Shown piece after piece: positions 39,894 to 56,040 of a stretch of DNA of 64,000 bases. The notes beneath the pieces were generated by a model. That model was not told where the DNA came from and ran no database searches. It saw only the letters and a list, made by a program, of their open reading frames with translations. This stretch comes from Puffinus mauretanicus. Lineage: Eukaryota; Chordata; Aves; Procellariiformes; Procellariidae. Numbering within the stretch: position 1 is the stretch's first letter; the number at the start of each line of letters is the position of its first letter. A program made the translations under genes and the position numbers. The DNA lies in assembly GCA_023333565.1 (NCBI GenBank), contig JAJKFH010003762.1, positions 1,674,001 to 1,738,000 of the forward strand. Reading direction: 5' to 3'.

Positions 39894-42800
39894 ACGACCT
39901 TGTATTTGGGTGTTCCTCTGTTAATTTTTTAATGTTTCATCTGTTGACGATTTGAATAGTCTGCCTCTGGCTGAGCAGAGTTGAGAGTTGGAGCACTCCT
40001 GGAAGTTGGTATAGCTGCTAGCAGAAATGGGCAGAAAGTCTGAGTCTAGGCCAGATTAGGGACACATAGACAGACAGAAAACTAGAAAATTTGGAAAGAA
40101 CCAGATACAGCTTTTGACATCTGACTGCTGGTGTTTCTTTCCACAGGACTGACTGTGAGAAAGGCCATCTAACATGGCTGATAGATTAGCTTTGATCAAC
40201 TAAACAGCCATTTGTTTAATGCTGAGAAGCTGAAATAGAATAGTTGATCAGAAAGAAAAAACTCAAGTCATTCAGTCTGTCTCCTCTACTAAAATTGCAA
40301 AACATCAAATAAATACAGTTGAATTTTTGGTCTGAAAAGGATGAAGGATGCTGATGATCGCGAGTCATCTGAGGTGAATACTGCAGATTCCTCTTCTTCA
40401 TTCTCAACAATGAAACATAAAGTCCTTTAACATTGATTTATGCAACAAGGCAACTGTTCATACGTTTCATATGACATTTTCAGTTTGTTCCCCACACTGA
40501 TACTCTGAATAGGTGTCTTAACACAGAACTACTGGCTAAAATTTATGCTTTGTATTTAGTTTCTGGTTTAGGTGGGAATAAGATGACATTCCCCCATAAG
40601 CCCTATGTTACATGGAGATCCCTGACTTTCTGCAATGACCATCAAGAGGGCAACAGCCAAATTCTGCTGGAAAGTCAGAAACTCACTGTAAAGGACTCCT
40701 AAAGAGGGTTACAGCCACTTGCTGCTAGTCTTCTGTGAGTAACTCTCCAAAACAAAACTGAGATGGAGTTCATGCTGGCAGAGGTGTGACTTTTATATTT
40801 TACATTCTGAAACCTACTGAAAGCACCTGAATAAATGTTCAATGTGTTTAAGTTCCTCAGATTGTTAAAAGTCTGCCATGGCCGAACAGGGTAGATTTAC
40901 CATTGTGATGATGAAGTAATACTGAATTCCTCTGTGTTCAGAATGACAAAAATACATAGCGCTAGCTTCCCCTTCTGGCTAAAAGAAGTAAGTGATCCTG
41001 AAGGCAAGAGTCACACGAATTATTTCTCAATTTTATTTCTATGTGCTAAAGATAAACACCAGTTTTCAGGGAACAAATTAGTGCTTAAGTGCCGTTGCGG
41101 GGGAGGGGGGGAAGGTACTGGTGGAACTTCTTTGCTTCTTGCACCATAATACAATGATTTATTGAAATGGGGTTGCTGTTGGAACATAGAATTCTTTTCT
41201 GAACATGGGCCTAATTTGGAAAGCAATTAGATAAAAATACCAACTTCTGGACAGAAAGATTCCCTATTTCTAGCACCCCTATTAGCTGGTACTAGAAACA
41301 AATATTTTACTGCTTTTCATATTCTGTATGCTAATTTTCCCCATGCAGCTGCATCAGTTATGATTGTAACTTTTTTTTTGGTTTGGAGTTCAGGGGTTTT
41401 TTTGCTTGCCTTTTTGTATTATTTAAAGATTCTTCTTTCATTTTAATTCTATGGCACAATATTTTGTAGCATTAGCATAAGCTTTGTAAATGTAGGGTGT
41501 ACTAGCATAAAGGTGTTTGTTTTGTGGTATAAAGCAACAATACACAATATGATCCAACATGCTTTTTAACAAGCTCTTTCTAAATTAGTTTGCCAGCCTT
41601 TTATAATGTTGTGTTACTACATTTCTGGATGGGTTGATCATATAACATTGAATCTTAGCAGAATCTTTCCTCTGTCATTTTCACTCCCATCTGCTACAGC
41701 TGCCTGGAAAAATGGGACATTTAAATCACTAAACAATTCTGCATTATAAGAAGACCAAAGTCTTGCTTTTGTGGGCACGTTGGAGAGTAAGCATGCAAAC
41801 ACAACATGCATGCAATACATACATACCAGAGAAACAGAAACTTCCTGCGTGACAAATGATAACCTCGTGTTTAAGACGCTTGGGTGGACTGCAGGAAACA
41901 GGCTTCCCTGTTCATACCACGGGTTTGGTCCGAATTGGAAACACTTAGGTTTTCCTATATCTCAGTCTTGAATCCCAATTATCAGATTTATCCTGGGCTT
42001 GGTCTTCCTCTTCATCTTGGCTGTAAGTGTCATCCTGGAACCGAAAACGTGTCTTGATATGTTTTGCTGCAATGTTATGTTCCTATGGACAATTCTACCC
42101 ACTATCTCACTTCCACCAATTGTGGTTTTCACCTGCTTGTGAAGCACTTGGCATAGGGATGTTGAGACCTCTGAGCACCAATACTGTTGGAGATGCAGGG
42201 AAAAGCACTTGAATGCATGAAAGATTGTCTTTACTCTTAATGTTCAAGTTGTAAACCGAGTTATGCATTCATCATTCATTCCTTGCCCCAATGTACGCTT
42301 CACCTTGTGAACTAAGGTATTCACTTTTTGGTGTACAAGATTGTGCTAATTTCATACCAACCTAATAAATCTTTAGCACACTGGGGTGGGGGGAAGGAGG
42401 ATTGTATTTAGTCACTTGAAAGTGTCAGTCCTTTGCTCCTGTCTGTGTCAACTCCTACAGAACTTAGAAATTCCAGCTGATCAAGCCTTTCTTAAGCAAA
42501 AAGTAGCTGGGAACAAGGGTGCCTCGTCAAAATCAAGTGTCAGATTGTATTATGCTTCTTATGTTTACTAATATACTTGCTATGGTTTCATTGCTGTATT
42601 GAAAATAATCAGGAGGAGGCAATTTATAATTTCCTTTCCAGCTGTGCCATAATGAACTACATGAGAAATATTTTGATATTATGAGTCATTGGTGGCCATG
42701 GAGAAGAACATACTCTTTAAGCCAAGCTTTTAAATACTTCCCTAATTGAAAGGAAAAAAATTAGTATTTTACTGGCAAGTGACTTGCCCTTCCAGGTTTA

Positions 42801-43257
42801 TAATTTTAACAACGAATCAGTCTTGGAGAACATTATTTAACTTGCTTTTACAACCAGTAGTCTATATGAATAATGCTTAGGGTTTTTTGCCCATATATAG
42901 TAACTTTATTTATATTTTCTAAGAAATGTGAACATTTACAGAAAAGATAACTGCTTTTATAAGAAAATATTTTTTTATCTGTCCCCTTTATGTGTCATTT
43001 TATATGAGGCAGTTCATCATGAACAATTAATAAACTTGTGCATAAGCAGTAGAAAACTTTCCTGTAATGGTTGGTGTCATTTCTCACTAATGTGCAATCA
43101 TAGCTCAGTTCATACCAACAAGAAAGTGCTGAAGTCGTTGCTATAAGGTTTTGTGAAGAAACTTCACCTCCCTTGCTTATAAAAATGTCACACAAATATA
43201 AACCATAGTTGTTTAAGATGAATTTTTCCTCTTCTTTCTTCAGATACTCTCTTGCAG

Positions 43258-43525
43258 GTCTCAGCCAAAGCTCAAAGAGGAAATTCCCCTTCCAGCTTCC
43301 TCAGGCAGCTCTAACAGCTCTGACAACCTTACGGCTCCTCACCAGCACGAGTACAGTGAATCTGCTCAGCTGTTGGAGTCGTCCCCTCTTTGTAGGTTGC
43401 TGAACCTGGAAGGCTGTGGTAAGGCTTTTGTCTCCAGACCTAGCCAGGGAGCTGACTTGCTGCTCTGTCCTGGCCTTTGTAGTAAAACCTTTGAATGCCC
43501 GTATGCAGCAAACGTGTTTGTATAG
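43258..43525 (+). other. Exon-like open segment of unknown identity
   Basis: After a pyrimidine-rich stretch and an AG at 43256-43257, one frame stays open for 88 codons from 43259 to a TAG at 43523. It starts SQPKLKEEIPLPASSGSSNS and continues with SESAQLLESSPLCRLLNLEG. A good donor (GTAAGG) at 43419 would close a 161-bp internal exon at 43418. GC content is higher than around it, and the composition looks like a disordered protein. No start codon is present and I recognise no family. It may be an exon of an unannotated transcript or a chance frame. Confidence 0.25.
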
Positions 43526-45465
43526 TTGTTAATGAGCCTTTGGGGAGATTTGCTTCTTTTGTGCTGTTGCCTTGCCTGAGTAATGAATGCAAAACCTGAG
43601 GCCTGGGCTCATGTTGCATTTAAACAGGCAAACTTTCAGCTGTGAATATGCTTCTTATTGTTTTTATTTCAGGTGTCCAATTATCTTTTCAGATGAGGCA
43701 GAAGGAATATTTTGTCTAAAATGCTGAGACTGTTCTTATTAAAAGGCTAGTGCTCTTTACTGAAAATAAGGTTGTAGCTGGCAGTTACCTTCCTTGGTGT
43801 TGTGCTGCAAAGAGGAGATTGGTTTAGTCTTCTCTGCTTGTGTGAGAACTGAAACGAGTTGAGGGGTGTCCTCTAAAATAAAGGATAAGTGGTCATTCAG
43901 TCACCACTATAGGTTCCATTTGTACTGTGGCAGACACTGTAGTTATTCTGTAACTTGACTAAACCTGATATAGGTAGGATTTAACCCTTACCACAGATGG
44001 ACACTTGTTTGTTGCTCCGGTCAGCTGTTGTAGGTTGCAATGGAGGAGACCCCGCGTTTCCCCTGTGCCTTGGGAGGCAGTGGGTCTGGTTCGTAGCCAC
44101 AGAAGGGGAAGCGCTGCGATGCTGGTTCCTGGGGGCTGGGGGACAGGCAGGTAGTGTTTGCAGGATGGACCCTGATAGAGGTCCCTGAACTTCGATCTGT
44201 GTTATGTCAGCCAAAATTTCTAATGTAGTTTAAGGAATATCTTGGGGTTTTTTCTTGGACTGCTTGTAATAGCAATAAAACCACTAGTCTAGTTGCAATC
44301 ATACTAGCCAAGAACATGCATTTGCAAGTGAGCAGGGTGGACTATTACATGCAGAATGGAGAAATGTTGGAGGAAGAGAGAGAGTGAAGACAACCAGGTG
44401 CTACACTGCAAGTGCAATGCTAGGAGCCAGTGTAGGAGTTGCCACTGAATTTGTATTCCTGAATGAGAAGTTCATTTTGCAATAAGACATAGTGGAGAAA
44501 GGGATTTGGGAGCATGGCAGAGCCTTCTTAAACACCCTTCTCAGCCTCACGGGGAGAAAGAACTGATGAAATAAAATCTCATTTCTAAGAAATCATAATC
44601 TCTTCTTGTAAGCGATGCGAATTTCATAATTCTGTAACCATAACCAGTAGTGACTGTAGGCGTGCCAGACCTTCTAACATACAGAGGGAGGGGACCCACA
44701 GAGAGTTCCTAACAGAAGTACATCTTTATATGTTCAGGGAAAAGCTGGTGAGTTTCAGGCTGATGCTGTTTATTTAATTTCATCAATTATTTGTCCTGTT
44801 GTAATTTCATTTAGATCATAAAAATTGTTAGTTTTGTATTTGCCTTTGCAGCACATTGCTTATAGCTATGTCTGTGAACGTATTAAATATTGTTGTGATA
44901 ATAATGTGCACAAAGATTACTTCGATACTTCTTAAAGAGGAGGTGAACAGAGCAAGGAAGTCAGAGTGCTGCCAGAGAAAGGAAGAACGAACAAATCCAA
45001 CTAAAACTGCAAGGGGAAGCCAGTTAGACGGAATGTAAATTTACATGGTGGAATTTGGCAAAGATGCTAATGGTGATACTGTTTCTCCTGTGAGAAGTTA
45101 CAGAAGTCTCTTTTTCTATTATTTTATAATGATTGGGATTCAGTTGCACATTTTGTCTCAAGATTTGTGCCTCCTTGCGCCCTTACTCCATGGCACAATA
45201 GCTTACAACACTTTACAGGATGTTTGATTTAGTATTGGCTCAGAAGGAAGACTGCCATTTCATGAGTAACCAGCAGTACCATTTTCTTTAACATCTGGGG
45301 TAGATTTGCAGCAAGGAGGTTAAAACAGATCGTTTTCCTTAAATCTTGGACAAGTTTGCAGACTGTGATGGAATAACTATGGGATGCACATTTTTATTTG
45401 TCTGACACCCCTGGGGAAAAGAAGCAGAGAGAACACAAAAAGGAAGATGACTTAAATGTGAAATT

Positions 45466-45546
45466 AAAAAAACCCCCACAAACAACCCCCCCTCAAAAAA
45501 TTTAAAAAAAAATTTTAAAAAAGAAAAAAGAAAAAAAAAAAAAAAG
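45466..45546. repeat. A/C- and A-rich low-complexity block
   Basis: Runs of A and C, a self-complementary AAATTT-centred stretch and a 17-base A-run. No unit-based tandem repeat. Confidence 0.8.
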
Positions 45547-46170
45547 AGAAACAGAGAGCCTGATGTGGAAAGCTACTGAAGTAACCTCCTGAATACCTCA
45601 GCTAGGATGTTAAATGAATTAATAATGACTGGGTAAAGGAATACATGAGCCAAGAGAACTCCTTATGTTGGAGATCAGAAAGCACACAAACAGTGAGTCT
45701 GACCAAAATTTGTTGGGCTATGTGTAATAAAGACCAAAAAAATACATGTTTGGTCACATGTGTTAAAAGACCATAGGGGAAACATAAGAGCACTGTATAA
45801 TATGAGAGAATGTAGATTAGAGACTTTAGATATGGTCCAGCTTCTAAGGAAATATTTTGCCTATTTTGGATGAGTTTTGAGTAACATAAAATCAGAGGTG
45901 GTAGAAGAGCGCACAGTTCTAGGAGACCTGCGTAATCCCTTTTCCAGAATATTGAAAGAAGGGGTGTATGTAATAGTGCAACAGGAAGTCTTCCTGTCAT
46001 ATCTGACATTCGGGGACTACAGTCTCTGAAGAAAAACAAACTTGTTGAATAATGGAGTTGAGGAGAAAGGGGAAAAAAAGAGGCGACTTGAACAATTTGG
46101 ATTTCTACACCTCGCAGCGTGCAAGGTCTTGAAATGGTTCTTGTAAGAAGAGTACTCTAAAACACATACA

Positions 46171-46890
46171 CACTTGTTCATGGTCATATCAAATTGGCAG
46201 TGCAACTGATGAACTGTACAAAATAGCAGAAGTTTTGTCCTTAACTGCTGAATGCACAATTTAATCTCATTCCTATTATTCCGGTCCACAAGTTTATCAT
46301 AGACAGAGAACTGAACAATCCACTCTCCTCTTCAGCATTGACAAAACGTGCAATTTTGTGTACCCATTCATCTAGTTCTTGCAACAAGGTTAATGACAAA
46401 AGTATTCTAGATGAAAGCACACAAAGTGGAATAAAATGCAGGATCAATGATCTGTGATGAAACCATAGCAGAATGGCCTTTTTGTTGTTGCCGCTGTTAT
46501 TAAAATAATAGTGGGGATGTGCTACCTAGGTTTAAGCACAGCACTTGAAACAGAGAGCCTTAGAAAACTTGTTTAAGGGAGGGAGATGATAGTGATACAT
46601 GCTAACTCTGGTGAATAAAGATCTGGTTAAACAGACTAGACAAGGCTATTTTCAAATGGGAATTCTTGTCTCTTTCTGCTGTGGTTTCGTCACATGCTGA
46701 TAGGGACACAAAATTACATGTTTTCTCAACTCTGAAGAGTGGATTGTTCAGTTCTCTGTGTATGATAATCTTGTGGACCAGAATAATAGGAATGAGATTA
46801 AATCATGCATTCAGCAGTTAAGAACAAAACTTTTGTTATTTTATACAGTCCATTAGTTGCACTGCCAATCTGATAGGACTCTGAACAAGT
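46171..46890. repeat. Long imperfect inverted repeat (arms about 190 bp)
   Basis: The left arm, about 46171-46367, is the reverse complement of the right arm, about 46701-46890, with scattered mismatches and small indels. Shared landmarks include TTAACTGCTGAATGCA, CTCATTCCTATTATTC and GAGAACTGAACAATCCACTC on the left, found reversed on the right. A shorter match (GATGAAACCATAGCAGAA at about 46456) also pairs with 46672-46690, so the unpaired loop may be only about 200 bp. No target-site duplication or transposase was seen. It may be an inverted segmental duplication or a non-autonomous element. Confidence 0.85.
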
Positions 46891-47937
46891 CTAATGCATT
46901 CTAGAAAAGTGCTAGTATCATTGTAAGGCATTAGTAACAGCTCAGCCAGCCGTTCATGTGCGTTTCTGTTTATTGGAAATAAATGCGTGTACTTTAACAA
47001 GAAGAGGTGCAAAAAAGGGATGGTAAGACGACTAGAGAAATAGTAACAATTAAAAAAAAAACCAACCACCAAAAAAACCCCACGCAACAAACCAACATTC
47101 CATGAGAGAAAATTTTAAAAACCATGTTTGTTTAACTTGGCAAAATGAAGACTGAAAAGAAATATGATTTAATAAACACGTTTGGGGCATTTAAGCATTT
47201 CTCATTTCTTCTCCCTTCCTGGTATCTGAAATGAAATCAGGGAATAGTAAATTGTTGTGCATAAACTCAAACTGGACATTTTTCATATTTCAGACCTGGA
47301 GAGAAATGAGGATTTGCAACATCCTTCCTTATAAAGACAGGGCCAAGAAACTGTTACTACATCAACGTGGAAGTTTGTGTACTCATGAAAGGACCAGAAA
47401 TGAATTTGAGCGTATCTCCAAAGTGAGAACTTGAAGAGAAATTTGGTTGCCGCTGTTGTGTACCTATAGTGCATTTCATTAACATTCCTCCAGGGAAAGT
47501 TTATTTTTGCACTGACTGGGTTCATTGTTGGTGTCCCAGATCACCAGGACGTTGGATTAGAGTTCTGGGTCACTTCTTGAGACTAGGATGTGGTTTCACC
47601 TGAGTTTGTCGTGGAAGGACCTGCTTAGGGCACGTTTGCAGGGTGGCGGATGTTGGGCCTTGTCTCCCTGTGCACAGTAAGGCGTGCATCCCTCTCTTGA
47701 GGTGCAGTTTATGTCGGTCAGCTGCTGAAATTCTGCCTTGCTTCAACCCCTGACCGACGCTGGCAGCACGGCGGGCGGTGGAGCAGGTGGCTTGTTTGGT
47801 CTCACCCAAAGGCGAATCGCTGGAGGCAGGGAGGGTGGAGGAGACGCTCCTGACAGCACGAAGGCTGTGGAGCCTCTCGGGATGCCACCACCCCAGGGCC
47901 GCTGCCAGAGCCCAGGAGGGGCGGGATGCCTGGCGAA

Positions 47938-48011
47938 GGGCAAGGAGGATGGCGGTGGCTCTGATCGAGTCCGACCGGACTCGATCAGAGCCACCGCCAT
48001 CCTCCTTGCCC
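47938..48011. repeat. 74-bp near-perfect palindrome in the MMAA CpG island
   Basis: Two 36-bp arms (47938-47973 and 47976-48011) are exact reverse complements, separated by the two bases AC. Each arm contains GGAGGATGGCGGTGG, close to the YY1 core AANATGGCGGC, so the two cores face each other. Because of the symmetry, both strands encode the same start, MAVALIES, from the ATG in each arm. The pairing stops at once outside the arms. It is a real sequence feature of this assembly, but may be an inverted-chimera artefact. Confidence 0.95.
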
Positions 48012-48148
48012 ATTTCTCTGTCCCCTCGCCCCCCGCTCCGATCCTGCGGGACGCCGGCGGCAACGGCCGCGCTTTCCGCTGCAGGGGGGGCGGCCAGCCT
48101 CGAACGACGCGCCTGCTGATGGCCGCCACGGGCCCCCCGCCAGGGGGT

Positions 48149-48156
48149 GGGCGGGG
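48149..48156 (+). promoter_or_regulatory. MMAA: GC box (Sp1/KLF type)
   Basis: GGGCGGGG lies eight bases before the NRF1 site in the MMAA island. Another GC-box-like GGCGGGGC is at 48300-48307. Confidence 0.6.
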
Positions 48157-48163
48157 CTTGGCC

Positions 48164-48173
48164 GCGCATGCGC
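48164..48173. promoter_or_regulatory. MMAA: NRF1 consensus site (GCGCATGCGC)
   Basis: A perfect palindromic match to the nuclear respiratory factor 1 consensus. NRF1 drives many nuclear genes for mitochondrial proteins and binds near start sites in CpG islands. The product here, MMAA, is mitochondrial, so the site is plausible as its main activator site. Binding is inferred. Confidence 0.7.
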
Positions 48174-48545
48174 CGCGCTGCCTCGGCGCAAGGCCTCCCG
48201 GCTGGGCGGGCCGGGACGCCCGTGGCGGGGTGGGCCCCTCGCCCCGTGGGCGGACGGGTTCCGGCTCAGCGTGAGGGCGTCACTTCCCCGCGGCGGGGAG
48301 GCGGGGCGGCAGCCGGTGGGTGTCGGGGCAGGCGGGGAGCGGTGCCCCGTCGCGGTGGGCGATTCATGCGAGGCTGGCGCGCGACGGTGATTTCCCCCTC
48401 CAACGGTCGCCCCTGGGCTGAGGAGACTGAGCGGGCGCGGGGCTGGGGCTGCCCGGTAGCGGGGGGCGGTGTGGGTGTGCACCCTCCCAGGGCCGCGGCG
48501 GTGGGGGGCCGCCCTGTCTCCCGGGTGCGCGTCGTGGCAGGCAGG
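48174..48545 (+). other. MMAA: Candidate non-coding first exon of MMAA
   Basis: The first coding exon begins at a splice acceptor (AG at 49233-49234), so at least one upstream exon must exist. The best donor I see in the CpG island is AGG/GTGAGC, with GT at 48546-48547. The start is unknown; I place it just after the NRF1 site as an estimate. Confidence 0.25.
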
Positions 48546-48690
48546 GTGAGCCTCTCCCCAGGGGCTTCGAAGGTAGCTGCAGGGGCGGCTTTTGCGAAGG
48601 AGCGGCCTTTGGGAGCCTCGGAGGACCTCTGCGTAGGTCCGTCTTCTGGGGTTTTAGCGGTGCTGAGGTGGGTCAGAGCGGGCCCGGAGA

Positions 48691-49234
48691 GTGTGGTGGT
48701 TGTGCCTGGTGCTGCTGCTTTGTGCCGGTCCTCTGGGAGGTTTCAGCTCCTTGAGTTTATTTCTAAATGCTCTGGTGTCTTGACAGCTTTTTTTTTTTTT
48801 TTTCCTTTCTGGAAATAAGGTGCAAAAAGCTCATCCTGAATAATTGCTTTAAAAAACCCTGCAGCCGTGAAAGTAGAATATACAGCAATTTCAGTAAGTG
48901 TAAGGATTGGTTTGGTTGCTTTGTTCCTGGATTTTTAGGGTACTGTGTGTGCTCTTAGAGGCTGTCTTATTTAAAAGTGCTTTTTATTCATCTGCTCACT
49001 TATAAAAATAATATTTTCATGTATTAAGTATGATAATAAAGAGATGCTATGCTATTGAAGATTCTGAAGCTTCTTTTTGTTCTGTTTTTTCAACGGGAAG
49101 AGGGAACTATCTTTTTTTGTTTAAAACAGTAGACACAGATAAAATAAAAGCTGATGATTGCTTGTGTACATAGGTTTCATTTGAGTCCTTACAAGTGCTT
49201 TGAAGGAAGTAAAAACATTTTTCGTTCTCTTTAG
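48691..49234 (+). other. MMAA: MMAA 5' intron (approximate left end)
   Basis: AT-rich sequence between the CpG island and the first coding exon, with a T19-type tract near 48787 and a pyrimidine-rich acceptor ending at 49234. No coding sequence. Confidence 0.6.
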
Positions 49235-49289
49235 GGTCTCTGCAAACAGAAGTGAACTGATACCTCTGGTACTTTTAATTCCAAACAAG

Positions 49290-55526
<6,237 letters not shown>

Positions 55527-56040
55527 GAATTAGATTCTACTATGTTCTTGTTAAGTGCTTTATGTAAACATGAACATTAAATACAGTTTTTCTATGTGTG
55601 GATTCAAATGTTTTACTACAGCAGGTAGTAATAGAATACCTATCCAGTACTCTATATGGATTTTGTATATGCGAAGATCATGACAAATCCAAACATTTAC
55701 TCAGAGATTACTACAGACTACATTGGAAGAAAGTACATTACTAAGTCTTCTATCTGTACACACTGTAGATCTGTTGTCAAAAACGTGTGCCCATGTCAAA
55801 ATGTGACTGGTTTTGGGAGGGTGGGAGAGAAAGGTTGGTGGTGGTGCAGAGTTTTATTCCAATTATGGGACCATCTTAGAGCAGTTGACACTGCAGCTTT
55901 CTATTCTAATACAGCATCAGCTGTTGCCAGTATGGATTGCTTTTTCTTTCCTCACCTTGAATGACAGCAAGAACATTGGACTCCCTGGCAGCACCTGACC
56001 ACAGTATTAGTTTAAATAAATTGTATGGATATAAATAGTA
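55527..56040 (+). other. MMAA: MMAA 3' UTR (approximate end)
   Basis: Two signals could end the transcript: ATTAAA at 55576-55581, only 50 bp after the stop, and AATAAA at 56015-56020. The second gives a 3' UTR of about 0.5 kb. Both may be used. Confidence 0.55.
56015..56020 (+). terminator. MMAA: Probable MMAA polyadenylation signal (AATAAA)
   Basis: Canonical AATAAA in TTTAAATAAATTG about 490 bp after the stop, with GT-rich TAGTGGTGTTCAG some 25 bp later. Confidence 0.5.

Larger units (their letters stand above)
26826..47720. other. Intergenic region between SMAD1 and MMAA
   Basis: About 21 kb without a recognised gene. Many small open frames occur on both strands, but they lack family resemblance, and most lack splice context. 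Items listed separately are an old CR1/L3-like fragment, a tandem duplication, microsatellites, an exon-like segment at 43258 and a long inverted repeat at 46171-46890. Confidence 0.75.
47720..48690 (+). promoter_or_regulatory. MMAA: CpG-island promoter of MMAA
   Basis: Nearly 1 kb of GC- and CpG-rich DNA lies 0.6-1.5 kb before the first MMAA coding exon. It contains GC boxes, a consensus NRF1 site and YY1-like motifs, a typical set for a housekeeping promoter serving a mitochondrial protein. The long overlapping open frames on both strands are low-stop GC-rich sequence and not proteins. The start site cannot be placed exactly; I expect it near 48170-48400. Divergent transcription from the same island is possible. 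Confidence 0.8.

Noticed and set aside
45602..46039. 145-codon minus-strand frame, hydrophobic and envelope-like at first sight
   Set aside because: No signal peptide, cysteine pattern or fusion-peptide motif can be pointed to, and no LTR pair was found. I treat it as chance.
47743..48129. Open frames starting at the ATGs inside the palindrome (MAVALIES on both strands)
   Set aside because: The identical starts follow from palindrome symmetry. Beyond the arms the two translations differ and look like GC-rich chance frames.
48147..48818. 223-codon plus-strand open frame in the MMAA CpG island
   Set aside because: Stop codons are rare in such GC-rich DNA, and several overlapping frames on both strands are equally long. 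Composition is only Gly/Arg/Ala/Pro-rich, with no family resemblance.
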